From Haematobia irritans (Eukaryota > Arthropoda > Insecta > Diptera > Muscidae): 64,000 nt of DNA. Positions within the stretch are counted from its first letter, which is position 1. Each line of letters begins with the position of its first letter. The stretch spans positions 223,752,975 to 223,816,974 of the forward strand of contig NC_134399.1 of the NCBI RefSeq assembly GCF_050003625.1, written 5' to 3'. The position numbers were made by a program, and so were the translations under genes. Shown in pieces: positions 53,456-64,000 of the stretch. Under the pieces are notes generated by a model. It was not told the origin of the DNA, ran no database searches, and saw only the letters and a list, made by a program, of their open reading frames with translations.

Positions 53456-55256
53456 AAGTAAGGAAAGCCTAAAGTCGGGCGGGGCCGACTATATTATACC
53501 CTTCACCACTATGTAGACCAACATTTGTGTTACCATCTCAACTACTTCAAATTTGCTGGGAGCTATATAAAGGTTTGCATTTCCTGATACAAATACTTAT
53601 TATGGAGACAATTTTTTTTACTGCTACAAAATCTCCAGAATTAAAATTGAAATCGGCTAACGCCCTGGAGTGAAACACAATGTTAATAAAAAATATCGGA
53701 AATATGAAGGGAGAGAAATTTTGAGGCAATTGTACAAAAGAGCATTTGCGATTTATCAGTCGATACTTATGTATTCGAGATATAGGACAATTTGAGTAAC
53801 ATTTAAAATGTTTGCTACTCAGCAGTGGCGATTTTACAAGGATATTGGTTAGATCTTGCCAAGATATGTGGTCAAGTGTGGGTTGTGATATATTATTTGG
53901 TCAAGTCGGGCGACTTGGAGCCTTATTTAAAAATCAACCGTTCTGTGGAAAGTCTGGCATTACAGTGTGTAGGATATGACTAAGATATGAGGAAATTATC
54001 ACAGAATTTTGTGTAAAGTGTGGTAATTTTGGCGATATTTGTATAAACCGGAAAAACGAATATATGAAGGCTTTATCTAATTCTGAACCAAATTAGATCA
54101 AACTTGACACACTTAAATATCATATTAAATATATTCTCCGTGGAAACTATGCAGTCAATTGGACCCATTGAAAATGGGTCTAAAATATAAAATAGTCTAC
54201 CCTATTTTCCCAACTCTGGTGTACATATAACGGGAGCTATATATAATCTGAATCGATTCGACTAAATTTGACATGCATAGTTAGAATAATAATTCTGTTA
54301 TTTCTGCAAAATTTCACGTAAATGGGAGTTTAACTTTGGCCCCCGTAGTCATTTGAGTATAAATCGGGCGAAAGATATATATGGGAGCTATATCTAAATC
54401 TGAACCGATTTCAACCAAATTATCGATACTATTAAACGTACTCCTTGTGCAAAATTTGAACTAAATCACGGCAAAACTCTGGCTTCGGAGGCAATATAAG
54501 TGCAAATCGGACGAAAGATATATATGGGAACTATATCAAAATCTGAACCGATTTCAATCAAATTTACCAAGCATTGGTAGAATGTCAATTCTACTCTTTA
54601 TGCAAAATTTCAAGTAAATCGGTAGTAAACCTTGGCCACTGTGGTCATATGAGTCTAAATCGGACGAGAGATATATATGGGAGCTATATCTAAATCTGAA
54701 CCGATTTGAATCAAATTTACCAAGCATTGGTAGAATGTCAATTCTACTCTTTATGCAAAATTTCACGAAAATCGGTAGTAACCTTTATATATATATATAT
54801 ATATGGGAGCTATATCTAAATCTGAACCGATTTAGCTGATATTTTGCAAGTTTGCGGATGTACTGAATTTGAAGAATATCGGTTGATAAACACGCCAATT
54901 ATGACCAGATCGGGGATAAATATATATGGCAGCTATATCTAAATATGAACCGATTTTTTCCAAAATCAATAGCGATTGTCTTTGTCCCAAAAAACGACCC
55001 TATGCCAAATTTGAGGACGATCGGACTTAAACTGCGACCTGTACTTTGCGCACACAAATACATGAACAGACAGACGGACGGACGGACGGACGGACAGACA
55101 GACAGCCAGACAGACAGTCGGACATCGCTAAATCGACTCAGAATTTAATTCTAAGACGATCGGTATACTAAACGATGGGACTTTTCCTTCTTGGCGTTAC
55201 ATACAAATGCACAAACTTATTATACCCTGTACCACAGTAGTGGTGAAGGGTATAAA
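53456..55256 (+). mobile_element. Family B element, complete, diverged lead
   Basis: Head CCAAGTAAGGAAAGCCTAAA and GTCGGGCGGGGCCGACTATA TTATACCCTTCACCACTATG; a distinct, more diverged lead (53540-54240); monomers from 54380 on, two nearly identical (54590-54780); (AT)n at 54788-54804; variant monomer; CAGACGGACGGACGG tract; core CTAAATCGACTCAGAATTTA; tail CCTGTACCACAGTAGTGGTG AAGGGTATAA. Head CCTTCACCACT and tail AGTGGTGAAGG match as an inverted pair. Confidence 0.85.
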
Positions 55257-56345
55257 TATGGGAAACATTAAAATCTGAAGCAATTTTAAGGAAACTTCGC
55301 AAAAGTTTATTAATGATTTATCGCACGATATATATGTATTAGAAGTTTAGGAAAATTAGAGTCAATTTTACAATTTTTCGACTAAGCAGTGGCGATTTTA
55401 CAAGGAAAATGTTGGTATTTTGACCACTTATGTCAAAATCAGAAAAACATATATATGGGAGCTATATCTAAATCTAAACCTATTTCAACCAAATTTAGCA
55501 CGCATAGCTACGATGCTAATTCTACTCCCTGTGCAACATTTCAACTAAATCGGAGCAAAAAATTGGCCTCTGCGGTCATATGAGCGTAAATCGGGCGAAA
55601 ACTATATATAGGAGCTATATCTAAATCTGAACCGATTTCAACCAAATTTGGCACGCATAGTTACAATGCTAATTCTACTCCCTGTGCAAAATTTCAACTA
55701 AATCGGAGCAAAAAATTGGCCTCTGTGGTCATATGAGCGTAAATCGGGCGAAAACTATATATAGGAGCTATATCTAAATCTGAACCGATTTCAACCAAAT
55801 TTGGCACACTAGACTACACTACTAATTGTACTCCTAGTGCAAAATTTCAACCAAATTGGGGTAAAACTCTGGCTTCTGGGACCGTCTTAGTCCATATCGT
55901 GCGAAACATATATATGGGAGCTATATCTAAATCTGAACCGATTTCAATAAAATTTGGCACACTTAACTATAATACTAATTGTTCTTCTTGTGCAAAATTT
56001 TAAGCAAATTAGGGTAAAACTCTGGCTTCAGGGGTCATATAAGTCCATATCGGGCGAAATATATATATGGGTGCTATATCTAAATCTGAACCGATTTCTT
56101 CCAAAATCAATAGGGATCTATTCTGAGCCAAAACACATAATTGTGCCAAATTTGAAGTCGATTGGACTAAAACTGCGACCTAGACTTTGATTACAAAAAT
56201 GTGTTCAGGGACATGTCTATATCGACTCAGGAGCCCACCCTGAGCATTTTTGCCAAAGACACCATGTGTCTATCTCGTCTCCTTCTGGGTGTTGCAAACA
56301 TATGCATTAACTTATAATACCCTGTTCCACAGTGTGCCGAGGGTA
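55257..56345 (+). mobile_element. Family B partial copy in tandem with own tail
   Basis: It starts ATATGGGAAACATTAAAATC without a head. Monomers follow with ATGGGAG or ATAGGAG starts at 55456, 55609, 55762 and 55914; the last step is 152 bp. Tail: TGTGTTCAGGGACATGTCTA, TCTCGTCTCCTTCTGGGTGT, CTTATAATACCCTGTTCCAC AGTGTGCCGAGGGTA. Confidence 0.8.
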
Positions 56346-57289
56346 CCCAGCAAAAACTCTCATTACCCGGTAATCTTGTAGGTAAGCCTATTTAAAAATT
56401 AATAACCACTTATTAATTGGCATCGCTTCGGATTACATTTACATACGCATGTCCTAGGAGGAAAGTACTTCTCCCCAGGCATACTTTCGGCCATAAAATA
56501 AGTAGTGCATTTAAAGCATATAATCACCTAATATGTAATGCCTTATTCGTAGATACACCAAAGCTTGCAAAATAGCCACTTATTGTCTCAGGCAACCAAA
56601 TCTCGAAAATATTGATTTCTATCGCCGATTACAATGGATCAAAATATGGCGAGTGGTGCTGTAATAGGAGAACTACTTGAATAGAAATAGAATATTGTAT
56701 AAATAAAGAAAAAATCTAATAAATAATCTAAATAAGATTACACTCAAATTAATTTCACACTTAAAATAGAAATAAATGTAGGTTGTTTAAGGGAGTTGGA
56801 TTCGTGAATTACGTTATAATATATCCAACCAATTCACATAAGGTTCGAAGTCTACTAAAAGTGGATTTTAAGTCTCTTTTTTATAAGGCAAATGGCATTT
56901 GAAATTTAGTTTAAGCGCATTTTGGAAGTGTAATGTCAATGAGGTATAAGAAAGTATTTATTTAAAACATAATGTGATAATGCCATTAAACACAATTATT
57001 ATGAAATATTTGTGATAAAAAATTCTTAACGGAAAAATTTTCAGAATTGCCTTTACATTACATATTCTTTTTGATTTTTTATGTAAGTGCTCGATTATGT
57101 GAATAATTATATTAACTACAACTGCCTAAAAATTTGAGAATAACAATTCGAAAATTACCGAGAAGTATTTATTTTTGTCATTGCAAGTTAGTCATTATAA
57201 CTCGCCGCAATGTAATGCAACGTGTAATAACAGCTTTACTCCTGGTAATGTCAATTGTAATGAGATGTGGTTACCTAGTTTTTGCTGGG
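56346..57289. mobile_element. 944-bp TA-target element with CCCAGCAAAAACT ends
   Basis: Left TA|CCCAGCAAAAACTCTCATTA CC; right GGTTACCTAGTTTTTGCTGG G|TA. The inverted repeat runs about 20 bp with small changes. It inserted exactly in the terminal GGGTATAA of the B tail (the sequence resumes TATAAATATTTC). The interior is AT-rich and includes a relative of 45546-45663. No transposase frame. Confidence 0.75.
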
Positions 57290-57436
57290 TATAAATATTT
57301 CAAATGAAAATAAATTCCAAATTTCATTTTTGGAATTGTGGGACGTATTATCGCATTATAAAATTTGAACAATGACGGGATTCTAGGTGGCCTAAGGCGA
57401 TTGCAAAATGGTACAAGTGGTCCCACTTTTTTCATA
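57290..57436. repeat. Continuation of the 320-350-bp diverged repeat
   Basis: AATATTTCAAATGAAAATAA ATTCCAAATTTC and TGTGGGACGTATTATCGCAT match 52728-52760 and 52455-52520. It ends at the TA flanking a mariner end. Confidence 0.5.
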
Positions 57437-58174
57437 CGAGGGCGGTTCGCAAACTTCTTAGCCTATCAATGAAAGAGAATAGTTAGTTTTTCAAAAATAT
57501 TTTTATTTTTCAATATAATCTCGTGAAACTTCAATACACTTAGTCCAACGCTTTTTTAGCAATTCTATCCCTTCATTAAAATGGTTTTCCTCAAGGTCAT
57601 CAAAATAGTGGTTTACAACTGTAATTGCATCTTCATTTGAGGTAAAACGCTTGCCAGCAAGGAATTTTTTTAGAATTGGGAACAAGTAAAAGTCACTGAA
57701 TCAGAAGAATAAGGTGCGTGGTCAAGCAACTCGTACTTTAATTCGTTGATTTTAGCAATTGTTAAAACACTCTTGTGCACTGGTGCGTTGTCTTGTTAAA
57801 AAATTATTTTTTTGTGTTGTAAACCAGGACGTTTTTCTCGAATTTGTACATTCAATTGATCCAAAAAGTTTGTAGATACAAATCAATAAAATAACTTTGA
57901 AGTCCCAATAAAATAACTTTGCCTTCTTTGGGGCGCTTCCTCCAGATTCAGTCCATTGTTTGGATTGTTCTTTTATCTCTGGAGTATAGTGTTGGATCCA
58001 TGTCTCATCAACAGTTATGAAACGACGCTTAAAATCCATTTTATTTCGCTTAAAACGATCCAAACAAGCTTGAGAAATTTCCATTCTTATGCGTTTTTGA
58101 TCGACTGTTAACAAATGCGGCACCCATCTTGCAGAAAGCTTTTTCATCTGTAACATAAATGAAATATGACAATA
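57437..58174 (-). pseudogene. mariner transposase pseudogene, second mariner family, with 3' inverted repeat
   Basis: The 3' end is intact: TA (57435-57436), inverted repeat CGAGGGCGGTTCGCAAACTT CTTAGCC, then the stop and C-terminus DYIEK/..RWTKCIEVSR (57503-57685). Reading upstream: a deletion in SPDLAPSD (ccttattcttctga-ttcagtgac) shifts the frame at the third catalytic Asp; HQDNAP region is in another frame; a 50-bp region after KKAK is deleted; the first Asp is intact in FITVDETWIQHYTPEIKEQS; the N-terminus begins at KKLSARWVPHLLTVDQKR. The 5' third is missing where the family C head starts. Confidence 0.9.
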
Positions 58175-58657
58175 AAAAACAAGTACATACAGTAGTAAGT
58201 TCGGCCGGGCCGAATGAATCAAATATAATAGATTACTTTGAAAACTCTTCGCCGTAGCGGGTTACTTGATAATCATATCCTGGATTTATAAGAAACAGTT
58301 TTGTTTGAGTTTTAGAGAAATCATAAACATATCGTGTAAATGATGAAATAAAGCCTTGATTTAAAATATTAAATCTGTAGATTTTTACCGCCATTATTTA
58401 TTAAATGATTACGAGGAGTAAAATCTGGCAATTTTACTTTCAGTATCAAACTATCAAGAAGTGAAATCGGCCTATATCGATGCCTTACATAATGAAAATG
58501 TAAAAAAAAAAATGCGTTACAGATTTTTGAGGGTCTAAAGTACCAGTACATTTACATTTTCGGGCAAATTGGATAAAAACTACGGTTTCTAGAAGCCCAA
58601 GGAGTTAAATCGGGAGATCGGTCTTTATGGGTGGATATAGAACCATGTTTTAGTATA

Positions 58658-59115
58658 AAGGATGATACGGTCAAAATTTGGTCAAAGGAAAACGCGTGTA
58701 AATCGGTGAAATCGTTTATTTAAAAAAACCAATTAAATTTCTTTTTCAAGTTCAATTAGTATAAAATTCAGGAAAAATATTCAGTTAGGCTTTCGCTTTT
58801 CCAAATCCGAATTGCTTGACACCTACCATCAGATTTTGTACAGCCACCTTGTCCACCTTCTTCACCGCAGAAAGCCAGTTTGCCTTGAACTGCCGCTCGT
58901 CCTTAGCAGTTTTTTTGGTCTTCTTTAGGTTCCGCTTGACAATAGCCCAGTATTTCTCAATTGGGCGGAGCTCTGGCATGTTGGGAGGGTTCTTGTCCTT
59001 GGGAACCACCTGTACGTTGTTGGCGGCGTACCACTCCATGGCCTTTTTACCTTAATGGCAAGATGCCAAATCCGGCCAAAACAGTACGGAACAACCGTGT
59101 TTCTTCAGGAAAGAA
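58658..59115 (-). pseudogene. Tc1-like DD37E transposase, C-terminal part
   Basis: Terminal repeat AAGGATGATACGGTCAAAAT TTGGTC at 58658 is next to TA. On the minus strand the frame reads LKKHGCSVLFWPDLASCH, a stop where Tyr is expected, GKKAMEWYAANNVQVVPKDK, NPPNMPELRPIEKYWAIVKR and ends GVKQFGFGKAKA (58785). The Asp of WPD and the Glu of RPIE are 37 residues apart, the spacing of the ITmD37E (mosquito-type) group. Transposase upstream of FLKKHG is absent. It belongs to the family of 13046-13889 by terminal repeat. Confidence 0.85.
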
Positions 59116-59770
59116 GTAAAATCGGGAGATCGATCTTTATAGGGGGCTATATCAAAACATGGACCGATACACCCCATTTTCGACACACCACCTTGTGGTC
59201 TTAAAATACCTCTAGATTTCCAATTTCAAGCAAATAGGATTGTAAATATAGTTTCTACATGCCCAAGAAGTAAAATCGGGGGATCGGTGTATATGGGGGC
59301 TATACCAAAACAGGGACCGATACCCACCTTTTTCGACACACCAATTTGTAATCCTAAAATACCTCTTGGTTTTCAATTTCAGGCAAATCGGATAGCATAT
59401 ACACTTTCTTGACGCCCAAGAAGCAAAATCGCGAAATTGGTCCATACCAAAGGCATGGACCGATAAGCACACTTTTTTATGGTCCTAAAATACCTTTAGA
59501 TTTCCAATTTCAGGCAAATTGGATAAAAACTACGGTTTTAATAAGCCCAAGACCCCAAATCGGGAGGTCGGTTTATATGGGGACTATATCAAAACTTGGA
59601 CCGATATAGGCCGTCTTGGAACTTGACCTGTCTGCATACAAAAAACGGATCTGTGCCAAATTTCAGGACGATAGCGCCATTATTGAAGGTTGTAGCGTGA
59701 TTACAACAGACAGAGAGACAGACAGACAGACGGACATGCTTATATCGTCTTAGAATTTCTTCCTGATCAA

Positions 59771-59984
<214 letters not shown>

Positions 59985-60075
59985 TTTATATAGTCGGAAA
60001 TCGATATTTCGATGTGTTACAAACGGAATGACAAACTTATTGTACTCCCGTCACCATTCTATGGTGGTGGGTGGA

Positions 60076-61032
60076 CAAGAATAAAACCAAACTTTTATGT
60101 TGTATTTTGGGAGTAACTTTATTCTATTTTACGAATAGTCAAATTTCAAGGCGAAAGCGCCATTATTGTTTTCGACATTTGTCGTTCATGAGAATACAAG
60201 TTCTGACAAAGTTCTTATCGGGTTAGCAAAATTGTGGATCGATTTAGACCCTACTTTCGTTACTATATAAAATAATACTTTAATATGATAACAAATCTTT
60301 TTAAAATATTTCCTTAAATGCTACAGGTCATACGTATATCTCTCAAGTTCGCCAAATATATTCGCAGTTTTATTTCATACGACAACGTAATGAAATCGAT
60401 TGCCTTCGATGCCAATAGACAAATTCATAACGAGACAAAAAATGAAATGAAATGAACATCCTTAACCATATTTACTTGTATCGCTTATGATTCATTCATA
60501 TTCATATAGATTCAATATGTTAAGCTAATGCCAATGCAGGCTATATAACATATATAACCTTAAGATAACAATGAAATACGCATAAATTGTCTCCTTGTAT
60601 GATATTTGCACATTTGGAATTTTTTTGCTCTACTTCTCTCTTTGCCTAAGTGGCCACGATTCCGCATTTGACAAACACAATTATGAGTAAATATTTTTGC
60701 AGGAAATCTCTTCGCATTCAATGAATCACATTAAATAGTCTGCATATAACAAATACTTGCTCAGATTTATATGAACACGCATCAAAACTCGAAGGAAGAG
60801 AGAATGGATGTGAAGGGGGGTGGTTGGAGAAAAGCAGAAGCACAGATTCCTTCAATATAAACATTCATCTGCAATGCAACACACAAATACACACGCACGC
60901 ACGCACACATACATTTACAAGCAGTTGTCGTTTCCTCAATAGCTTTCAAAATGCTTGTCAGTAATTTACATACACCCATACATGTACGTCCGTACTTATT
61001 CCTATTTGAAAGAGCAGATACTTGAGCTATTG
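60076..61032. other. Gene-free unique stretch
   Basis: No shared repeat; contains CACACGCACGCACGCACACA (60888-60910). No coding frame recognised. Confidence 0.4.
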
Positions 61033-61045
61033 TGACAGTGGTCAT

Positions 61046-61390
61046 GTTAGGTTAGGTTAGGTTAGGTGGCAGCCCGATGTATCAGGCTCACTTAGACTAT
61101 TCAGTCCATTGTGATACCACATTGGTGAACTTCTCTCTTATCACTGAGTGCTGCCCGATTCCATGTTAAGCTCAATGACAAGGGACCTCCTTTTTATAGC
61201 CGAGTCCGAACGGCGTTCCACATTGCAGTGAAACCACTTAGAGAAGCTTTGAAACCCTCAGAAATGTCACCAGCATTACTGAGGTGGGATAATCCACCGC
61301 TGAAAAACTTTTTGGTGTTCGGTCGAAGCAGGAATCGAACCCACGACCTGGTGTGTGCAAGGCGGGCATGCTAACCATTGCACCACGGTA
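61046..61390 (-). mobile_element. tRNA-derived SINE with 13-bp target duplication
   Basis: 345 bp flanked by TGACAGTGGTCAT (61033-61045 and 61391-61403). Tail GTTAGGTTAGGTTAGGTTAG (plus strand) at left; body CGTTCGGACTCGGC; box B complement GCAGGAATCGAACCCACGAC; box A side CATGCTAACCATTGCACCAC. The last bases (GGCTCCC in other copies) are missing, so its 5' end is truncated by a few bases. It is about 97% like 13241-13593 by eye, suggesting recent activity. Confidence 0.92.
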
Positions 61391-61513
61391 TGACAGTGGT
61401 CATACTCGTATATAAATATTTTTCGCAAAGTGCGATGTGAGATTTTCATTGGATTTTTGTACCATAATAAATTAAATTAATTAATTTGAAATCAGAGATC
61501 AGTACCTAAACTA

Positions 61514-61870
61514 CACAGCAATAAAATGTGGAAGTTCTTGTAAAGGCACAACTTTAAAAGTAATTGCAAAAATGAATTTTTTTAACTACACAAAATGGTA
61601 CAAATTATGAAAATTTCGTCGAAACAAAATTTTTTGAAAATATTAGAATAAATTCAATATAATACACAATTATAAAAATTATTTATTTGGCAAACAATCA
61701 TAAAATTTTTAAATACACATTCAATGAATTTGGATCAACGTCTGTTGAATTGTTGAAAAGTTGAATCCGTCCTACACCCCTTCTCAAAAGAATGGTGCAT
61801 CGCTTCGGCACCAATTTTGTATAACTTCCGAGTCCAAAAAGAACATTTTGACAACGCCTGTTTTGCTGGG
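61514..61870. mobile_element. Possible TA-target MITE with C.CAGCAA ends
   Basis: Left TA|CACAGCAATAAAATG, right CGCCTGTTTTGCTGGG|TA. The right end and CCGAGTCCAAAAAGAACATT TTGACAACG match 17240-17310 inverted (part of the TCCCAGCAAA MITE). The left end is only weakly inverted to it. Confidence 0.5.
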
Positions 61871-61879
61871 TACCCTAGG

Positions 61880-62455
61880 TTTCCGCCTTCTTAGTCGATC
61901 TAGCCATGTCCGTCTGTCTGTGAACACATTTTTGTAATCATAGTCTTGGTGGCGGTTTTAGTCCAATCGACTTTAAATTTGGCACAAGTATGTTTTTTTT
62001 TTGGGTCAGAATAGAAACTTTTTTATTTTGGAAAAAGGTTTAGATATAGCTCCTGAATATTATATCTTTCGCCCGATACGCATTTAATATATGGTCCCAG
62101 AAGGCAGAGTTTTTCAGATTTAGATATAGTTCCCATATATATCTTTCGACCGAATTACGCTCATATGACCACAGGGACCAAAGTTTTTCTCCGATGTACT
62201 TGAAACTTTGCACAGTGAGCATAATTAACCCTCTTACTATACATGCCAATTTTGGTTGAAATCAGTTGAGATTTAGATAAAGCTCCCATATATATGTTTT
62301 ACCGATTTGGGCAAATATGGCCAAAACGTTTCCTTGTAAAATCGCACTGCTAAATAGAAAACTTGTAGAAAATGACTCAAATTTCCCTATACTTCTAATA
62401 CGTATCTATCGGTCGATAAATCATAAAATAACTTTTCGAAGTTACCAAAAAATTG
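61880..62455 (-). mobile_element. Family B element fragment
   Basis: TAGTCGATCTAGCCATGTCC, GTGAACACATTTTTGTAATC, two diverged monomers with AGATATAGTTCCCATATATA, lead ACGTTTCCTTGTAAAATCGC, TTCTAATACGTATCTATCGG. The head is replaced by poly-A and the family A head at 62480. Confidence 0.75.
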
Positions 62456-62479
62456 CCAAACAAATTAAAAAAAAAAAAA

Positions 62480-64000
62480 AAAACAAGTATATACGGCCGA
62501 AAGTTCGGCCAGGCCGAAGCTTATGTACCCTCCATCATGGATTGCGTAGAAACTTCTTCTGAACACTGCCATCCACAATCGAATTACTTAAGTTGCGGTA
62601 ACGCTTGCCGATGGCAAGGTATCTTAAAACCTCCTAACACCATCTTATAAATTGTATGTAAGTCCATACGTGGTATATATTAAATCAAAAAGATCGATCC
62701 AATACGTATATAATTCAGTTTGACAAAGTAGACATAAAATTTTGACAAAATTTTCTACAGAAATAAAATTTTAACAAAATTTTCTATAGAAATAAAATTT
62801 TCTATAGAAATAAACATTTTGACAAAATTTTCTATAGAAAGAAAATTTTGACAAAAATTTCTACAGAAATAAAATTTTAACAAAATTTTCTATAGAAATA
62901 AATTTTTGACAAAATTTTCTATAGAAATAAAATCTTGGTAGATTATTTTTGGCTCGAGTGGCAACCATGATTATGAACCGAATAAAATTTTAACAAAATT
63001 TTCTCTAGAAATAAAATTTTGACAAAATTTTCTATAGAAATAAAATTTTGACAAAATTTTTTATATAAATAAAATTTTGGTAGATTATTTTTGGCTCTAG
63101 GGCAACCATGATTATGAACCGATATGGACCAATTTTTGTGTGATTGGACCAATTTTGGTATGGTTGTTAGCGACCATATACTAACACCACGTTCCTAATT
63201 TTAACCGGATCAGATGAATTTTGCTCCTCCAAGATGCTCCGGAGGTCAAATCTGGAGAACGTTTTATATGGGGGCTATATATAATTATGGACCGATATGG
63301 ACCAATTGTGGCACGGTTGTTAAAGATCATATACTAACACCATGTTCCAAATTACAACCAGATTGGATGAAATTTGCTTCTCTTGGAGACTTCGCAAGCC
63401 AAATCTGCGGATCGGTTTATATGGGGGCTATATATAATTATGAACCGATGTGGACCAATTTTTGCATGGTTGTTAGAGACCATATACCAACATCATGTAC
63501 CAAATTTCAGGCGGATCGGATGAAATTTGTTTCTCTTTGAGGCACCGCAACCCAAATCTGGGGATCGGTTTATATGGGCGCTATATATAATTATGGACCG
63601 ATGTGGATCAATTTTTCCACGGTTGTTAGAGACCATATACCAATACCATGTACCAAATTTCAGCCGGATCGGATGAAATATGCTTCTGTTAGAGGCTCCA
63701 CAAGCCAAATCTGAGGGTCCCTTTATATGGGGGCTATACGTAAAAGTGGACCGATATGGCCCATTTTCAATACCATCCGACCTACATCGATAACAACTGC
63801 TTGTGCCAAGTTTCAAGTCGATAGCTTGTTTCGTTCGGAAGTTAGCGTGATTTCAACAGACGGACGGACGGACATGCTTAGATCGACTCAGAATTTTACC
63901 ACGACCCAGAATATATATACTTTATGGGGTCTTAGAGCAATATTTCGATGTGTTACAAACGGAATGACAAAGTTAATATACCCCCATCCTATGATGGAGG
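62480..64000 (+). mobile_element. Family A element, running to the window end
   Basis: Head ACAAGTATATACGGCCGAAA, palindrome TTCGGCCAGGCCGAA, TACCCTCCATCATGG; 29-bp satellite 62710-63085; two junction words GGCTC.AGTGGCAACCATGATT (62950-62975; 63090-63115), meaning the satellite/junction unit is duplicated; 153-bp monomers 63120-63740; core TAGATCGACTCAGAATTTTA; tail cut at CATCCTATGATGGAGG. Head CCATCATGG and tail CTATGATGGAGG share the same base change. Confidence 0.85.

Noticed and set aside
61046..61066. True telomeric TTAGG array
   Set aside because: Only four units, always attached to the SINE 3' end and internal to the window.

Overview
This window reads as intergenic or intronic/heterochromatic DNA of a higher (brachyceran) fly, most likely a muscid relative of stable fly, horn fly or house fly. 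The clues are AT-rich DNA packed with DINE-1/INE-1/mini-me type repeats (TATACCC..GGGTATA hairpins, a GTCGATCT.GCCATG core followed by (GTCY)n, and (TA)n tracts), Himar1-like (irritans) mariner relics and a tRNA-derived SINE. The species itself is an inference. I found no convincing host protein-coding gene, no rRNA and no functional tRNA gene. Every recognisable coding sequence is a broken transposase.

Layout. Three diverged families of Helentron-associated elements make up much of the window. I call them A, B and C; 'head' is the ACAAGTA end and 'tail' is the GGGTATA hairpin end; '+' means head on the left. A: 1-228, 2072-4473, 21432-22986 (-), 25761-27440, 50912-52136 (-), 62480-64000. B: many copies, notably 6022-8370, 14880-15784, 19354-21016 (-), 27590-35061 (-, broken up), 36344-38573, 53046-56345, 61880-62455 (-). 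C: 8914-10271 (-), 16640-17175 (-), 47807-49200, 58173-60075. All three carry internal arrays with the same exact 153-bp period. A 29-bp satellite (unit built on TTTCTATAGAAA) fills 40.1-42.2 kb in one orientation and 43.2-47.5 kb in the other, and is also present inside A elements.

Nested in or between these are: mariner pseudogenes (229-455, 10272-11430, 29643-30296, 57437-58174); two halves of a Tc1-like DD37E element (13046-13889, 58658-59115); hAT-like elements with 8-bp duplications (27827-29200, 46291-46895, perhaps 13962-14684); TA-target MITEs, two with paralogous empty sites inside the window; a piggyBac-type mini element with TTAA duplication; Harbinger-like foldbacks; and SINEs with (TTAGG)n-type tails. 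Relatively unique, gene-free stretches lie at 5.02-6.02, 11.67-13.04, 18.0-18.8, 23.9-24.7, 35.06-36.34, 38.9-40.09, 42.19-43.2, 49.2-50.9 and 60.08-61.03 kb.

The most notable signal is a short repeat family carrying type I hammerhead ribozyme motifs. All core residues (CTGATGA, GAAA, A-U and C-G next to the cleavage site), a perfect 5-bp stem II and a two-part stem I are present at 19023-19091 (+) and 44788-44856 (+). A third (43744-43799, -) keeps the core but has lost part of outer stem I. A fourth copy is broken, and a truncated copy begins at the predicted cleavage site. The host repeat has 62-bp inverted arms, a probable 9-bp target duplication and partial tandem copies, resembling a non-autonomous Penelope-like element or retrozyme; that assignment is an inference.
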